From contig JANQQI010000086.1 of the NCBI GenBank assembly GCA_028285085.1, positions 16,693 to 80,692 on the forward strand: 64,000 bases of DNA, written 5' to 3'. The notes under the pieces were generated by a model, which searched no databases, was not told the DNA's origin, and saw nothing but the letters and a program-made list of their open reading frames with translations. The DNA comes from Saprospiraceae bacterium. GTDB taxonomy: Bacteria > Bacteroidota > Bacteroidia > Chitinophagales > Saprospiraceae. Of the stretch, positions 43,908 through 52,726 are shown piece after piece (the first letter of the stretch is position 1; each line of letters begins with the position of its first letter). Position numbers and translations under genes: made by a program.

Positions 43908-45689
43908 ATGAATCTTGCAGGACTCGACTGGGCCATTATCGGCATTTTCTTTCTGATTTCCCTGACCATTGGTATTGTCGTCGCTAAGCGATCTGGCTCC
44001 AATATGGCCGAATTCTTTCTTTCTGGTCGTAATATGCCGTGGTGGCTACTGGGCGTATCAATGGTAGCTACGACATTTTCCGCTGATACACCTAATCTGG
44101 TCACTGACATTGTCCGCAACGATGGTGTGGCCGGCAACTGGGCCTGGTGGGCGTTCCTGGTTACCGGGATGCTGACGGTGTTTGTCTTTTCGAGGCTCTG
44201 GCGACGATCAAATGTACTGACTGATCTGGAATTTTATGAACTCCGTTATAGTGGTCGGGGCGCTTCCTTCATTCGGATTTTCCGCGCTTTGTATCTGGGG
44301 ATTGTCTTCAATGTGGTTATCATGGCAACGGTCTGTCTTGCAGCCGTAAAAATCAGCGCTACCCTGCTCAATATCTCACCGGTTCAGACGCTATTGATTG
44401 CTTCGATTATCACCGTCGCCTATTCCGCAATTGGTGGACTAAGGGGCATTATTTATACTGATTTCTTTCAATTTGGCATTGCGATGATTGGTACCATTTG
44501 GGCGGCTTATGTCATCATCAATCTCGAAGAAGTTGGAGGACTAAGTAATCTTCTGGCTCACGAAAACGTGAGTGGGAAGCTAAATATTCTACCAGATTTC
44601 TCGGATACTGAAACCTTGATCCCGCTCTTGATTATTCCTTTAGCGGTGCAATGGTGGGCCGCCTACTACCCGGGAGCAGAGCCAGGCGGAGGCGGTTACG
44701 TAGCCCAGCGTATGCTCTCCGCCAAGGATGAAAAAAATGCGATGGGAGCTACGCTCTTGTTCAATTTTGCGCATTATGCTTTACGACCATGGCCCTGGAT
44801 TTTAATTGCTTTGGCCTCGCTGGTCGTCTTCCCGGATTTGGTCAGTATCCAAGCTGCATTCCCGGATATTGATCCGGCCGTCATCGGAGATGATTTGGCT
44901 TATCCCGCTATGTTGACTTACTTACCGAGTGGCCTGCTCGGTTTAGTGATTGCTTCATTAATCGCGGCCTTTATGTCGACTATTTCGACGCACCTTAATT
45001 GGGGTGCATCCTACATCACCAATGATGTATACAAACGTTTTGTCAAACCGGAGGCAACTGAAAAAGAACTCGTTTTACTCGGGCGAATCGCAACGGTTAT
45101 TCTCATGGGACTTGCTGCAATGACAGCCATGTTCCTTGAAACCGCTAAAGAAGCATTTGATATCATTCTCTTGATTGGTGCGGGTACTGGTCTGATCTTT
45201 ATCTTACGCTGGTTCTGGTGGCGAATCAATGCCTGGAGCGAAATCTCCGCGATGGTTATCTCCTTTATTGTAGCGGTATTTTTAAAACTTGGGCCTTTTG
45301 AATTTGAAGATCACTGGTCTCTAGTGATCGGAGTGGTGGCCACTACGATCGGTTGGCTAATCGTTACTTTTGCAACTACTCCAACGAATCAAGGAACACT
45401 ACTTAATTTTTACCAAAAGACTAAACCAGCAAGTGTAGGTTGGCAACCGGTATTAAAACGCGCTGCCGCAGAAGGGCAATTAGCCAAGCAAGACGAAAAT
45501 CAAGGTCAGTTACCTTTAGAGATTCTCTCTATGTTTATTGGCTGTCTGGCCGTTTATGGTGCCTTGTTTGCCACCGGGTATTGGATTTATGGCAATACTA
45601 CCCCGGCTATTATCTGTACGATACTCGCCATAGCTACCGTCGTTATTTTATTTAACTTGTGGGGGCGTTTAAAAGTGAATAAATCGTAA
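43908..45689 (+). CDS. Sodium:solute symporter family transporter
   Basis: A 593-residue inner-membrane carrier of the SSS family with about 13-14 predicted helices. Family hallmarks include the N-terminal GIVVAKRSGSNMAEFFLSGRNMPWW region (substrate/sodium loop), YSAIGGLRGIIYTDFFQF, and the unwound-helix stretch FMSTISTHLNWGASYITNDV, where sodium-site residues normally lie. The substrate cannot be read from sequence; homologues carry sugars, nucleosides or organic acids. Two genes, a cupin and a type I methionine aminopeptidase, follow within 12-30 nt on the same strand and are probably co-transcribed. Sodium coupling fits the sodium-pumping decarboxylase encoded at 49-54 kb. Confidence 0.9.
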   Translation: MNLAGLDWAIIGIFFLISLTIGIVVAKRSGSNMAEFFLSGRNMPWWLLGVSMVATTFSADTPNLVTDIVRNDGVAGNWAWWAFLVTGMLTVFVFSRLWRRSNVLTDLEFYELRYSGRGASFIRIFRALYLGIVFNVVIMATVCLAAVKISATLLNISPVQTLLIASIITVAYSAIGGLRGIIYTDFFQFGIAMIGTIWAAYVIINLEEVGGLSNLLAHENVSGKLNILPDFSDTETLIPLLIIPLAVQWWAAYYPGAEPGGGGYVAQRMLSAKDEKNAMGATLLFNFAHYALRPWPWILIALASLVVFPDLVSIQAAFPDIDPAVIGDDLAYPAMLTYLPSGLLGLVIASLIAAFMSTISTHLNWGASYITNDVYKRFVKPEATEKELVLLGRIATVILMGLAAMTAMFLETAKEAFDIILLIGAGTGLIFILRWFWWRINAWSEISAMVISFIVAVFLKLGPFEFEDHWSLVIGVVATTIGWLIVTFATTPTNQGTLLNFYQKTKPASVGWQPVLKRAAAEGQLAKQDENQGQLPLEILSMFIGCLAVYGALFATGYWIYGNTTPAIICTILAIATVVILFNLWGRLKVNKS

Positions 45690-45718
45690 TTACGAAACTT
45701 TCAATTCGTTTGGAATAT

Positions 45719-46036
45719 ATGTTTAAAGAAATCGCATCAATCCCTAAGAAAGAAATTATCCCTGGTTTTCGCGGACGATTTGTGCATACCGAGCAATCAA
45801 CTCTCGCTTATTGGGAAATTGACGCCGGAGCCGAATTACCGGAACACGCGCACCATCACGAACAAACCACGCAGGTTTTGGAAGGCCAATTTTCGTTTAC
45901 GTTAGAAGGCGAAACCCGCATTTGCGAACCGGGGACAATCGTCGTTATTCCATCATACGCCAAGCATAGCGGTAAAGCCTTAACGCCTTGCCGACTTCTC
46001 GATACCTTTTGTCCCGTTAGAGAAGATTATCAGTAA
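45719..46036 (+). CDS. Small cupin-domain protein
   Basis: A 105-residue single-domain cupin. The ATG at 45719 (MFKEIASIPKKEIIPGF) is preferred to the TTG three codons upstream. Cupin motif 1 reads PEHAHHHEQTTQVLEGQFSF with the His/His/Glu metal ligands, and motif 2 is PGTIVVIPSYAKHSGKAL with the last His. It could be a metal-dependent enzyme or a sensor domain; the ligand is unknown. It sits 29 nt after the symporter and 12 nt before methionine aminopeptidase. Confidence 0.82.
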   Translation: MFKEIASIPKKEIIPGFRGRFVHTEQSTLAYWEIDAGAELPEHAHHHEQTTQVLEGQFSFTLEGETRICEPGTIVVIPSYAKHSGKALTPCRLLDTFCPVREDYQ

Positions 46037-46048
46037 AAAACTTCAATC

Positions 46049-46807
46049 ATGTCCATAGAAACCAAAGCTGAATTACAAGGCATGGAAGCGGTCGGTCGCG
46101 CCGTTGCGATGACCCTAAAAAGCATGCAAGAATACGCCCGCCCCGGGATGTCTACCCTTGAATTGGATCAGTATGGTGCCACTATATTGGCTACTTTCGG
46201 AGCACGCTCAGCGCCAAAAAAGGATTATAATTTCCCCGGTGTAACTTGTATTAGCGTCAATCACGAGATCTGCCACGGTATTCCTCGGGCCACCACCATT
46301 TTGCGAGAAGGAGACTTAGTGAATATTGATGTCTCAGCTAGCTTAAATGGCTATTATGGTGATAATGGATGCTCTTTTGTGCTGGGAGAAGATAAACAAC
46401 ATCTGCAACCGCTGGTTGATGCCTCGCGCAGTATTTTGAAGCTCGCCATATCTGAGATTAAAAGTAATGTACGCATCTCCGCGATTGGCGGATTGATTGA
46501 GCGCGAAGCGCGAAAACGTGGCTTTCGAGTGATCAAAAACTTATGTGGCCACGGTATTGGTCGACGCCTCCACGAAGCGCCTCGGGAAATCCCTAATTTT
46601 AAAGATCACTTCAATCGTGGTCGCCTACGAAAAAATATGGTCATTGCTTTAGAGACCTTTATCTCCACCCGCGGGCAAATTGCTTACGAGCAAGCTGATG
46701 GCTGGACGATGCAAACGAAAGATCGTAGCTTCGTAGCTCAACACGAGCATACCTTAGTAGTCACCGATGGTGCTCCGATTATTCTAACCGCAGGCAATGG
46801 CGTCTAA
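46049..46807 (+). CDS. map: Methionine aminopeptidase, type I
   Basis: Removes the initiator Met from nascent proteins. The 252-residue length matches the type I core. The substrate His is in VNHEICHGIP. The dinuclear metal ligands are visible as Asp in NIDVSASLNGYYGDN (two Asp), His in LCGHGIGRRLHEAP, Glu in IALETFIS and Glu in QHEHTLVV. It is not beside a ribosomal-protein or secY cluster as the housekeeping copy often is, so it may be a second copy, but this cannot be judged from the window. Its stop overlaps that of the convergent transporter gene by 4 nt (46804-46807). Confidence 0.92.
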   Translation: MSIETKAELQGMEAVGRAVAMTLKSMQEYARPGMSTLELDQYGATILATFGARSAPKKDYNFPGVTCISVNHEICHGIPRATTILREGDLVNIDVSASLNGYYGDNGCSFVLGEDKQHLQPLVDASRSILKLAISEIKSNVRISAIGGLIEREARKRGFRVIKNLCGHGIGRRLHEAPREIPNFKDHFNRGRLRKNMVIALETFISTRGQIAYEQADGWTMQTKDRSFVAQHEHTLVVTDGAPIILTAGNGV

Positions 46808-47580
46808 GCTTGTCCAAAGACTGCCTCACGACGCAAACGAGCCGAGAGTTTCACCCCTAAGTAACGGTCAATGAAATAATGGACGAGGTATAAAACGGGT
46901 ATTAGTAGAATAGCCATGAGTACCTTGTATGAGTAATTGACCGTACCAATGGCAAAAAATCGATCCAACGGCCATTGTTGTGGCCCCAGCACAAAGGCGA
47001 TATACAAGACGATGAAGCTGTCAATGAATTGTGAGACAATGGTAGACAAAGTCGCACGCACCCAAATTTGCTTCTCGCCTAGCCAGCGCCGCACCCGGTG
47101 AAACACCCAAGCGTCGACCACTTGGCCGATGAGAAAAGCCACAAGTGACCCCACGATAATCCAATTACTTTGCCCGTAGACATTCGCAAACGCAGCGTTC
47201 ATATTTGGCACCCCATTTTCCTCGTTGATACCTACCCACCAATCCGCCGGCGCTAGTTGAATAGCTAAATAAATCATGATAAAGGCATAGCCAATAAGGC
47301 CCGCCGCAGTATAAGAGAGCAATCGAACACCACGCTGTCCATAGTATTCGTTGATCAAATCTGTCATGATGAAAACGATCGGCCAGAGGAGGACTCCGGC
47401 AGAAAATTGCAGGGTACCTTCAATTCCCAGGATACTCCAGTGGAACGTATCCCAGTTCATCGTGTCTTCCAGCTGGAAAATTTTTACACCAATAAACTCG
47501 GCTACGAGGGCATTGGCGACGAAGAATCCACCGAGTATAATAAACAGGCGGGTTCCTCGATTGTCGAGCAGGACCTTCAT
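46804..47580 (-). CDS. Queuosine-precursor transporter family (YhhQ/VUT) membrane protein
   Basis: A 258-residue inner-membrane protein with about six to seven helices. The VUT/YhhQ family mark is IVFIMTDLINEYYGQRGVRL (Thr-Asp-Leu then Glu-Tyr-Tyr-Gly) with the FLIGQVVDAWVF helix and the SQFIDSFIVLYIAFV helix. Members import queuosine precursors such as preQ0/preQ1 into cells, but assignments within the family vary. It follows aspartate kinase by 57 nt on the same strand; I looked for a preQ1 riboswitch in that gap and saw none. A weak hairpin with a short T-run in the gap may partly end the kinase transcript. Confidence 0.8.
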   Translation of the reverse strand: MKVLLDNRGTRLFIILGGFFVANALVAEFIGVKIFQLEDTMNWDTFHWSILGIEGTLQFSAGVLLWPIVFIMTDLINEYYGQRGVRLLSYTAAGLIGYAFIMIYLAIQLAPADWWVGINEENGVPNMNAAFANVYGQSNWIIVGSLVAFLIGQVVDAWVFHRVRRWLGEKQIWVRATLSTIVSQFIDSFIVLYIAFVLGPQQWPLDRFFAIGTVNYSYKVLMAILLIPVLYLVHYFIDRYLGVKLSARLRREAVFGQA

Positions 47581-47637
47581 TATTTTATATTTGTATGCTT
47601 ACAAAACTGCTAAAAAGCTATCTAGTTGCAGCTTTGC

Positions 47638-48930
47638 CTATTTTTTTCGTCGCATCACCGGGATTTCACTGACCCCCATTTGCACTGTTCTACCAATTCT
47701 TTTTTCAATCAGAATCATTTTCCCATCCACCAATTCCTTAATCAACGGTTTGGTATAATGTCGAATGGTCAGCAATTCCAGAGGTTCTTCTTTTCTTACC
47801 ACAAAATCAGCCTCTAATTCCTCCAATAATTGTGCAATCCGATCTGAACGGTTCGTCAAGGACACGGAGAAGCTAATTGCCATATTCTGCATCAAATTCA
47901 CTTTCAAACGATGCCTAGCAAACAAGCTGAACAAATGACTAAGGTGATGCTCCGCTACAAAAGAAAAATCTCGTGTAGAAATGTGGAGTAAAACCTGATC
48001 AGTTTCTACAACCACTACCGGTGGATAGGGACCTTCCGCATCATCAGAAATCACGGTTCCTGGTGCATCTGGATTCAAAAACGACTTGACGTGAAGTGGA
48101 ATATTTTTGTTTTGCAGCGGTTTTATGGTCTTAGGATGAATCACCTTGGCACCATAATAAGTCATTTCGATGGCCTCCTTGTAAGATAATCGATCAATCT
48201 TTGTGACCTGTTCGAAAAGGCGCGGATCAGCGGTAAGAATACCCGGGACATCTTTCCAAATGCTCATCGTTTCAGAATCAAGGCAGTAGGAAAAAATGGC
48301 AGCAGTAAAATCGGAGCCTTCACGACCTAATGTTGTCGTGAAATTCTCGCTGGTTCCACCAATAAAGCCCTGGGTCAGAACAACTGGATACTGCTCAAAT
48401 AAAGGCATCACAGCTTGCTGCATCAGCTGTTGGGTCGTTTTCCAGTCTACTCTACCCTCACGATAAGTATTGTCCGTTCGAATGGCATCACGGGCATCCA
48501 GCCATTGGGTCTTCTCACCTTCTTGATTAAGATACGCGGCGACTATTTTGGTACTGACCATCTCGCCAATCGACACAATTTGATCGTACAAGTAATCAAA
48601 ACTATCTTGTGGTTCCTCCTCGATTACCCAGTCGATCTCTACGAAAGTGTCATTGATTTGTGGGAAGATTTCATGCTCCGGTGGAAATAATTCCTGCATG
48701 ATGGCGTAATGCTGCTGTTTCACCTCCGCAAAAAGCGTATGCACAGCTTCATCCCGCTCGTAATAAGCCTTGACGACTTTTTCCAATGCATTAGTCGTTT
48801 TTCCCATTGCCGATACCACGACCAGTAGTTGGTCACTTCGGTATTGGTTGATTATAGAAAATACATTGCGAACACCTGCGGCATCTTTCACCGAAGCACC
48901 GCCAAATTTGAAGACTTTGACTTTACTCAT
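47638..48930 (-). CDS. lysC: Aspartate kinase
   Basis: Phosphorylates aspartate in the first step of the lysine/threonine/methionine pathway. The 430-residue product is monofunctional, with no homoserine dehydrogenase fused. N-terminal VFKFGGASVKDAAGV is the kinase signature. TLGREGSDFTAAIFSYCL and WKDVPGILTADPRL form the nucleotide and aspartate sites, followed by the ISTRDFSFVAEHHLSHLFSL regulatory ACT-like region. The ACT part seems short and divergent, so feedback control may differ from the textbook enzyme. The leader is too short for a lysine riboswitch. Confidence 0.93.
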   Translation of the reverse strand: MSKVKVFKFGGASVKDAAGVRNVFSIINQYRSDQLLVVVSAMGKTTNALEKVVKAYYERDEAVHTLFAEVKQQHYAIMQELFPPEHEIFPQINDTFVEIDWVIEEEPQDSFDYLYDQIVSIGEMVSTKIVAAYLNQEGEKTQWLDARDAIRTDNTYREGRVDWKTTQQLMQQAVMPLFEQYPVVLTQGFIGGTSENFTTTLGREGSDFTAAIFSYCLDSETMSIWKDVPGILTADPRLFEQVTKIDRLSYKEAIEMTYYGAKVIHPKTIKPLQNKNIPLHVKSFLNPDAPGTVISDDAEGPYPPVVVVETDQVLLHISTRDFSFVAEHHLSHLFSLFARHRLKVNLMQNMAISFSVSLTNRSDRIAQLLEELEADFVVRKEEPLELLTIRHYTKPLIKELVDGKMILIEKRIGRTVQMGVSEIPVMRRKK

Positions 48931-48998
48931 TGTGATTATCAGTTAGCTGAAAGGCATGTTTTCTCCACCTTAATTCTTTTCACGCTGCTCAATTCGTG

Positions 48999-49006
48999 CA
49001 AATATA
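48999..49006 (-). promoter_or_regulatory. Candidate -7 element for aspartate kinase
   Basis: The minus strand reads TATATTTG, a perfect TAnnTTTG core, 69 nt before the ATG. A -33 TTG is not evident. Confidence 0.42.
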
Positions 49007-49270
49007 GCTTTCCACTGTGGGTTTGAAAAAAAAGCCACGGGTTTTCAACGGTAAATTGAGTGGGATTGTTTGAATGGTAGAAAATTAGGGTGAGAATACA
49101 ACGACACGCGTTAAAAAGCGCTTACTTTTACGAGTAATCCTATTGTGAATTAGATTGGTTCTCTCTTACCCAAGAAAAAGCGGAGTGTCGTAAAAAACAA
49201 ATCACGCGTAATCTGTTTAGGAGTTTTTAAATTACTTCTTTATAAATTGCAAACTTTCTAAAATCTGGAA

Positions 49271-49298
49271 CTGAATTTAAGTCCTTTTGTTAAATTTG
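49271..49298 (+). promoter_or_regulatory. Candidate promoter of the sodium-pump decarboxylase operon
   Basis: TAAATTTG at 49291-49298 is a perfect -7 core. CTG at 49271-49273, 17 nt upstream, is one base off the TTG -33 element. Transcription would begin near 49305, about 24 nt before the oadG ATG. Confidence 0.5.
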
Positions 49299-49328
49299 TA
49301 ATTTCCGATCCAATTAAACCAATTTGCT

Positions 49329-49622
49329 ATGACAGAACCTGTAAGTGCAGCACTACTTGTAATGGCCGTCGGGATGATAACCGTCTTTATTATTCTCGGT
49401 CTGGTAGTACTCAGCGGCGACTTGCTGATCCGGGCAGTCAATACATTTGTCCCGGCCAAACCAGCACCTCGCCCCAACACTCGTCAAGCAACACCCTCTC
49501 CCGCCAGTCAAGTCCATCCATCTTCAACGGTTAGTCGTCAGCAAGTAGCGGCGATTGTGACCGCCGTGGATCTACTGACCCGTGGAAAAGGTAAACCAGA
49601 ACGCATCGAACGCATTGATTAA
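49329..49622 (+). CDS. oadG: OadG-like gamma subunit of sodium-pumping decarboxylase
   Basis: A 97-residue protein with one N-terminal membrane helix (MAVGMITVFIILGLVVLSGDLLIR, residues ~13-37), then a Pro/Ala/Ser-rich linker and a short polar tail. This is the usual build of the OadG anchor that links the cytosolic alpha subunit to the membrane beta subunit. The family pattern G-M-x-x-V-F-x-x-L is present. It starts the operon, 37 nt before oadA. The C-terminal zinc-binding motif described for some OadG proteins is not obvious here. Confidence 0.82.
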   Translation: MTEPVSAALLVMAVGMITVFIILGLVVLSGDLLIRAVNTFVPAKPAPRPNTRQATPSPASQVHPSSTVSRQQVAAIVTAVDLLTRGKGKPERIERID

Positions 49623-49659
49623 CATTACCTTAAACTAGCCTAACCAAAAGCAATACTTT

Positions 49660-51558
49660 ATGTCAAGAGAAATCAAACTTTGCCTCGTGTATCGGGATAT
49701 GTGGCAATCGTCGGGCAAATATACCCCCAGAGTAGATCAGCTGGTAAAAGTGGCAGAACCGATTATTGAAATGGGTTGTTTCGCCCGAGTAGAGACGAAC
49801 GGTGGTGGTTTTGAGCAAATCAACCTGTTGTACGGAGAGAATCCTAATCGATCCGTGAGAGAATGGACACAACCATTTAATGATGTCGGTATTCAAACGC
49901 AGATGCTGGAGCGTGGACTGAACGCCATTCGCATGAGCCCCGTACCTGCCGATGTGCGGCGCCTGATGTTTAAAGTAAAAAAGAAGCAAGGAACCGATAT
50001 CGCTCGTTCTTTTGATGGCTTGAACAATCCACAAAACCTGGAGAACTCCTTCAAGTTTGCGCGCGAAGGAGGTATGATTGCTCAGGGTGCCCTGAGTTTG
50101 ACCTTTTCACCTCTACACACCGTTGAATATTACATTGATCTGGCAGATCAATATATTGACAAGGGCGCTCAGGAAATTTGTATCAAAGATATGGCGGGAA
50201 TTGGTCGCCCCGTTTCAATCGGAAAGATTGTAAAAGGGATCAAAGCACGCCACCCGGATATTTTAGTGCAGTATCATGGACACTCCACCCCAGGTTTTTC
50301 CGTAGCCTCTAGCTTAGAAGCAGCTCGAAATGGTGCGGATATCATTGACGTCGGTATGGAACCACTCTCTTGGGGAACGGGGCACGCTGATTTATTGACC
50401 ATCCACGCGATGCTCAAGGACGCTGGTTTTAGTGTGCCTGATATTAATATGAAAGCCTACATGCATGCCCGTAGTCTGACCCAGGAGTTTATCGATGATT
50501 TTCTGGGCTACTATATTAATTCTCGCAATCGCTACATGAATTCTCTGTTGATTGGCCCTGGCCTACCCGGTGGTATGATGGGCAGCTTGATGGCGGATCT
50601 TGAGAAAAACCTGGCAAGCCTGAATAATTGGCTCAAAAAGCGTAACAAGCCTACATTGACACAAGACGAGCTCCTCATTCGCCTGTTCGATGAGGTGGAA
50701 TACGTTTGGCCCCGCCTGGGTTATCCTTGTTTAGTGACCCCTTACAGCCAATATGTAAAAAATCTCGCTCTAATGAACGTGCTCCAAATGGCCAAAGGCC
50801 GAGAGCGTTGGTCAATGATGGATGAAAATACCTGGGGAATGATCCTCGGAAAATCTGGTCAATTGCGGGGGCCATTAGGAGAAGATATTCTTAGCTTGGC
50901 AAAAGCACAAAATCGAGAATTCTACACTGGGAACCCACAAGATTTATATCCAGATGAGCTAGAGCTTTTCGCTAGCAAAATGGATAGTAACGGCTGGGAT
51001 TACGGCGAAGATGATGAAGAATTGATGGAATACGCCATGCACCCTCGTCAATACGAGGATTACAAATCGGGCAAAGCCAAGGCGGACTTCCTCGCCGATT
51101 TGGAGAAACGCAAAGCGGCTAAAGCCAGTGCCAATCAAGCACCACAAACCAAGGCGCCTGCAACTAGTACCAATTATCAGCCTAAAGTGCTGCATTTGGA
51201 CATCAACGGTGAGCAATTCAAAGTAAGTGTGGCCTACGATGACAACGATCAGCAACAGGCTACCAAGACCGCACCTGCACCAGCGAAAACGGAGCACGCC
51301 GCTGCCGCTAGCAATGGAAATGGCAATTACGCTACCATTACGGCACCTCTGGAAGGTAAGTTTTATCTCACCAAAGAATCTACAGAAGTTCCACTCAAGG
51401 TGGGCGACAAGATTACGGAAGGTGAAACGATCGCCTATATCGAAGCCATGAAGGTAATTAACGCGATTGCTGCGGACAAGAGTGGTACAGTGGTTGAGAT
51501 CGTAGCTCGACACGGTGAAGAAGTCTTTGAAGATGATGTGATCATTAAAATTCAATAG
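49660..51558 (+). CDS. oadA: Oxaloacetate-decarboxylase-type alpha subunit with biotin carrier domain
   Basis: A 632-residue cytosolic carboxyltransferase fused to a biotin carrier. The TIM-barrel domain (~1-300) keeps the metal/lysine site (CIKDMAG) and the HGHSTPG ligand His pair. Its opening motif is LVYRDMWQSSGKYTPR, where the family normally has TLRDAHQS, so Ala-His is replaced by Met-Trp. A helical domain follows, then an Ala/Pro-rich linker (~485-550) and the carrier with biotinylation site EAMKV about 35 residues from the C-terminus. The substrate is probably oxaloacetate, but related subunits act on other carboxylated acids and the altered motif leaves this open. Encoded between OadG and a beta-propeller gene; OadB follows. 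Confidence 0.9.
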   Translation: MSREIKLCLVYRDMWQSSGKYTPRVDQLVKVAEPIIEMGCFARVETNGGGFEQINLLYGENPNRSVREWTQPFNDVGIQTQMLERGLNAIRMSPVPADVRRLMFKVKKKQGTDIARSFDGLNNPQNLENSFKFAREGGMIAQGALSLTFSPLHTVEYYIDLADQYIDKGAQEICIKDMAGIGRPVSIGKIVKGIKARHPDILVQYHGHSTPGFSVASSLEAARNGADIIDVGMEPLSWGTGHADLLTIHAMLKDAGFSVPDINMKAYMHARSLTQEFIDDFLGYYINSRNRYMNSLLIGPGLPGGMMGSLMADLEKNLASLNNWLKKRNKPTLTQDELLIRLFDEVEYVWPRLGYPCLVTPYSQYVKNLALMNVLQMAKGRERWSMMDENTWGMILGKSGQLRGPLGEDILSLAKAQNREFYTGNPQDLYPDELELFASKMDSNGWDYGEDDEELMEYAMHPRQYEDYKSGKAKADFLADLEKRKAAKASANQAPQTKAPATSTNYQPKVLHLDINGEQFKVSVAYDDNDQQQATKTAPAPAKTEHAAAASNGNGNYATITAPLEGKFYLTKESTEVPLKVGDKITEGETIAYIEAMKVINAIAADKSGTVVEIVARHGEEVFEDDVIIKIQ

Positions 51559-51561
51559 ACT

Positions 51562-52707
51562 TTGACCGCCCGATTCTTTTGTACCGCTGTTTTTTTGATT
51601 AGCCTTGCTCACTTGGCTACGGCGCAGTTGGACTTTTTCCATAATCCACGCGACGTGGTCTATTCGCTCGGAACGGCTGAACATCGGACCGCCTCGGTCA
51701 GTGCCGGTGACCTCGATGGGGATGGCGATGTGGATGTGGTGGTAGCTAATGGCCGCCACTGGCCGGAAGCCAACGAAGTTTACTTGAACAGCGGTGATGG
51801 CCGTTTTACTGTCGCTTATAATTTAGGAGTGCATCGCTCGACTAGCTACGCCGCAGAATTGGCTGATTTCGACGGGGACGGAGACCTTGATATTGCCGTT
51901 GGTAACGATGACGCACCTAATCGTTTGTTTTTCAATGATGGTTCCGGTCAATTTGAAGAAAGAGGAACCTTTGGCGGTCTTTACACCCCGACCCGTAATA
52001 TCTGCCTTGATGACCTAGATCAGGACGGTGATGTTGATATTTTGGTCACGAATCGTGGGCGCGCCAATGAGATTTGTTGGAACAATGGCCAAGGGCAATT
52101 TACTGAAGTCACCACCTTTGGTAGTGACGATGATTCTACGATCGACGTAGCCACTTATGATATTGATAATGATGGCGACAAAGATCTCATCCTCGCTAAC
52201 CGTGATGGCCAACAGAATTATATCTACCTCAATGATCAGTCAAAGTTCTCTGAGCGGATTCCTTTTGGCAGCGGCGATGATGAAACACGTACGGTAGCCA
52301 TTGCCGACTTCAATCAAGATCAATTTCCGGATATCCTGACTGGAAATATTCGTGAGCCCAATGTCATTTATTTTGGGGATGCTCAGCTGCAATTTGATCG
52401 CTACGTGGTATTAGATACACTCTTTGATCGAACCTTTTCGGTAGTTGTCGAAGATTTTAATCAAGATCAACTGCCCGATATTGCACTCGCCAATGCCGAC
52501 GAACTCAACCGCGTGTATATCAACCAAAATAAAGGACAAAGTTTTGTTGGCTTTCCGTTGGGAAAGGCAGAAATGGATTCCTACGATATTATCTCAGCGG
52601 ACACCAATAAAGATGGTTATCTGGATTTGCTGATTGCGAACTCCAGTGATTTGAATTTGTATTATCTCAATATTATTCCGTACCGAAAAAAGAAAGCGGA
52701 GAAATAA
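51562..52707 (+). CDS. Secreted FG-GAP/VCBS seven-bladed beta-propeller protein
   Basis: A 381-residue exported protein. The signal peptide TARFFCTAVFLISLAHLATAQ needs the TTG start at 51562, which lies exactly 3 nt after the oadA stop and in frame (TAG-ACT-TTG). Seven FG-GAP-like blades are visible, each with an Asp-rich Ca-type loop: DLDGDGDVDVVVAN, DFDGDGDLDIAVGN, DLDQDGDVDILVTN, DIDNDGDKDLILAN, DFNQDQFPDILTGN, DFNQDQLPDIALAN and DTNKDGYLDLLIAN. The later ones are degenerate. It ends in a basic tail (PYRKKKAEK) without a T9SS sorting domain, so it is probably periplasmic. Its place between oadA and oadB is unusual; a link to the pump is only suggested by position. Confidence 0.82.
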   Translation: MTARFFCTAVFLISLAHLATAQLDFFHNPRDVVYSLGTAEHRTASVSAGDLDGDGDVDVVVANGRHWPEANEVYLNSGDGRFTVAYNLGVHRSTSYAAELADFDGDGDLDIAVGNDDAPNRLFFNDGSGQFEERGTFGGLYTPTRNICLDDLDQDGDVDILVTNRGRANEICWNNGQGQFTEVTTFGSDDDSTIDVATYDIDNDGDKDLILANRDGQQNYIYLNDQSKFSERIPFGSGDDETRTVAIADFNQDQFPDILTGNIREPNVIYFGDAQLQFDRYVVLDTLFDRTFSVVVEDFNQDQLPDIALANADELNRVYINQNKGQSFVGFPLGKAEMDSYDIISADTNKDGYLDLLIANSSDLNLYYLNIIPYRKKKAEK

Positions 52708-52726
52708 GACAGCGACCAACGGACCT

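Larger units (their letters stand above)
48931..49328. other. Divergent intergenic region between aspartate kinase and the decarboxylase operon
   Basis: About 400 nt with no gene. It carries a minus-strand -7 core near the kinase gene (48999-49006) and a plus-strand promoter near oadG (49271-49298). The middle part (49050-49250) shows no strong hairpin, repeat or reading frame. Confidence 0.6.

Noticed and set aside
47581..47637. preQ1 riboswitch before the YhhQ-like transporter gene
   Set aside because: The 57-nt gap has a weak hairpin but not the C-rich loop and A-rich tail of known preQ1 classes.
48931..49010. Lysine riboswitch upstream of aspartate kinase
   Set aside because: The leader after the predicted promoter is only about 60 nt, far too short for the lysine aptamer.
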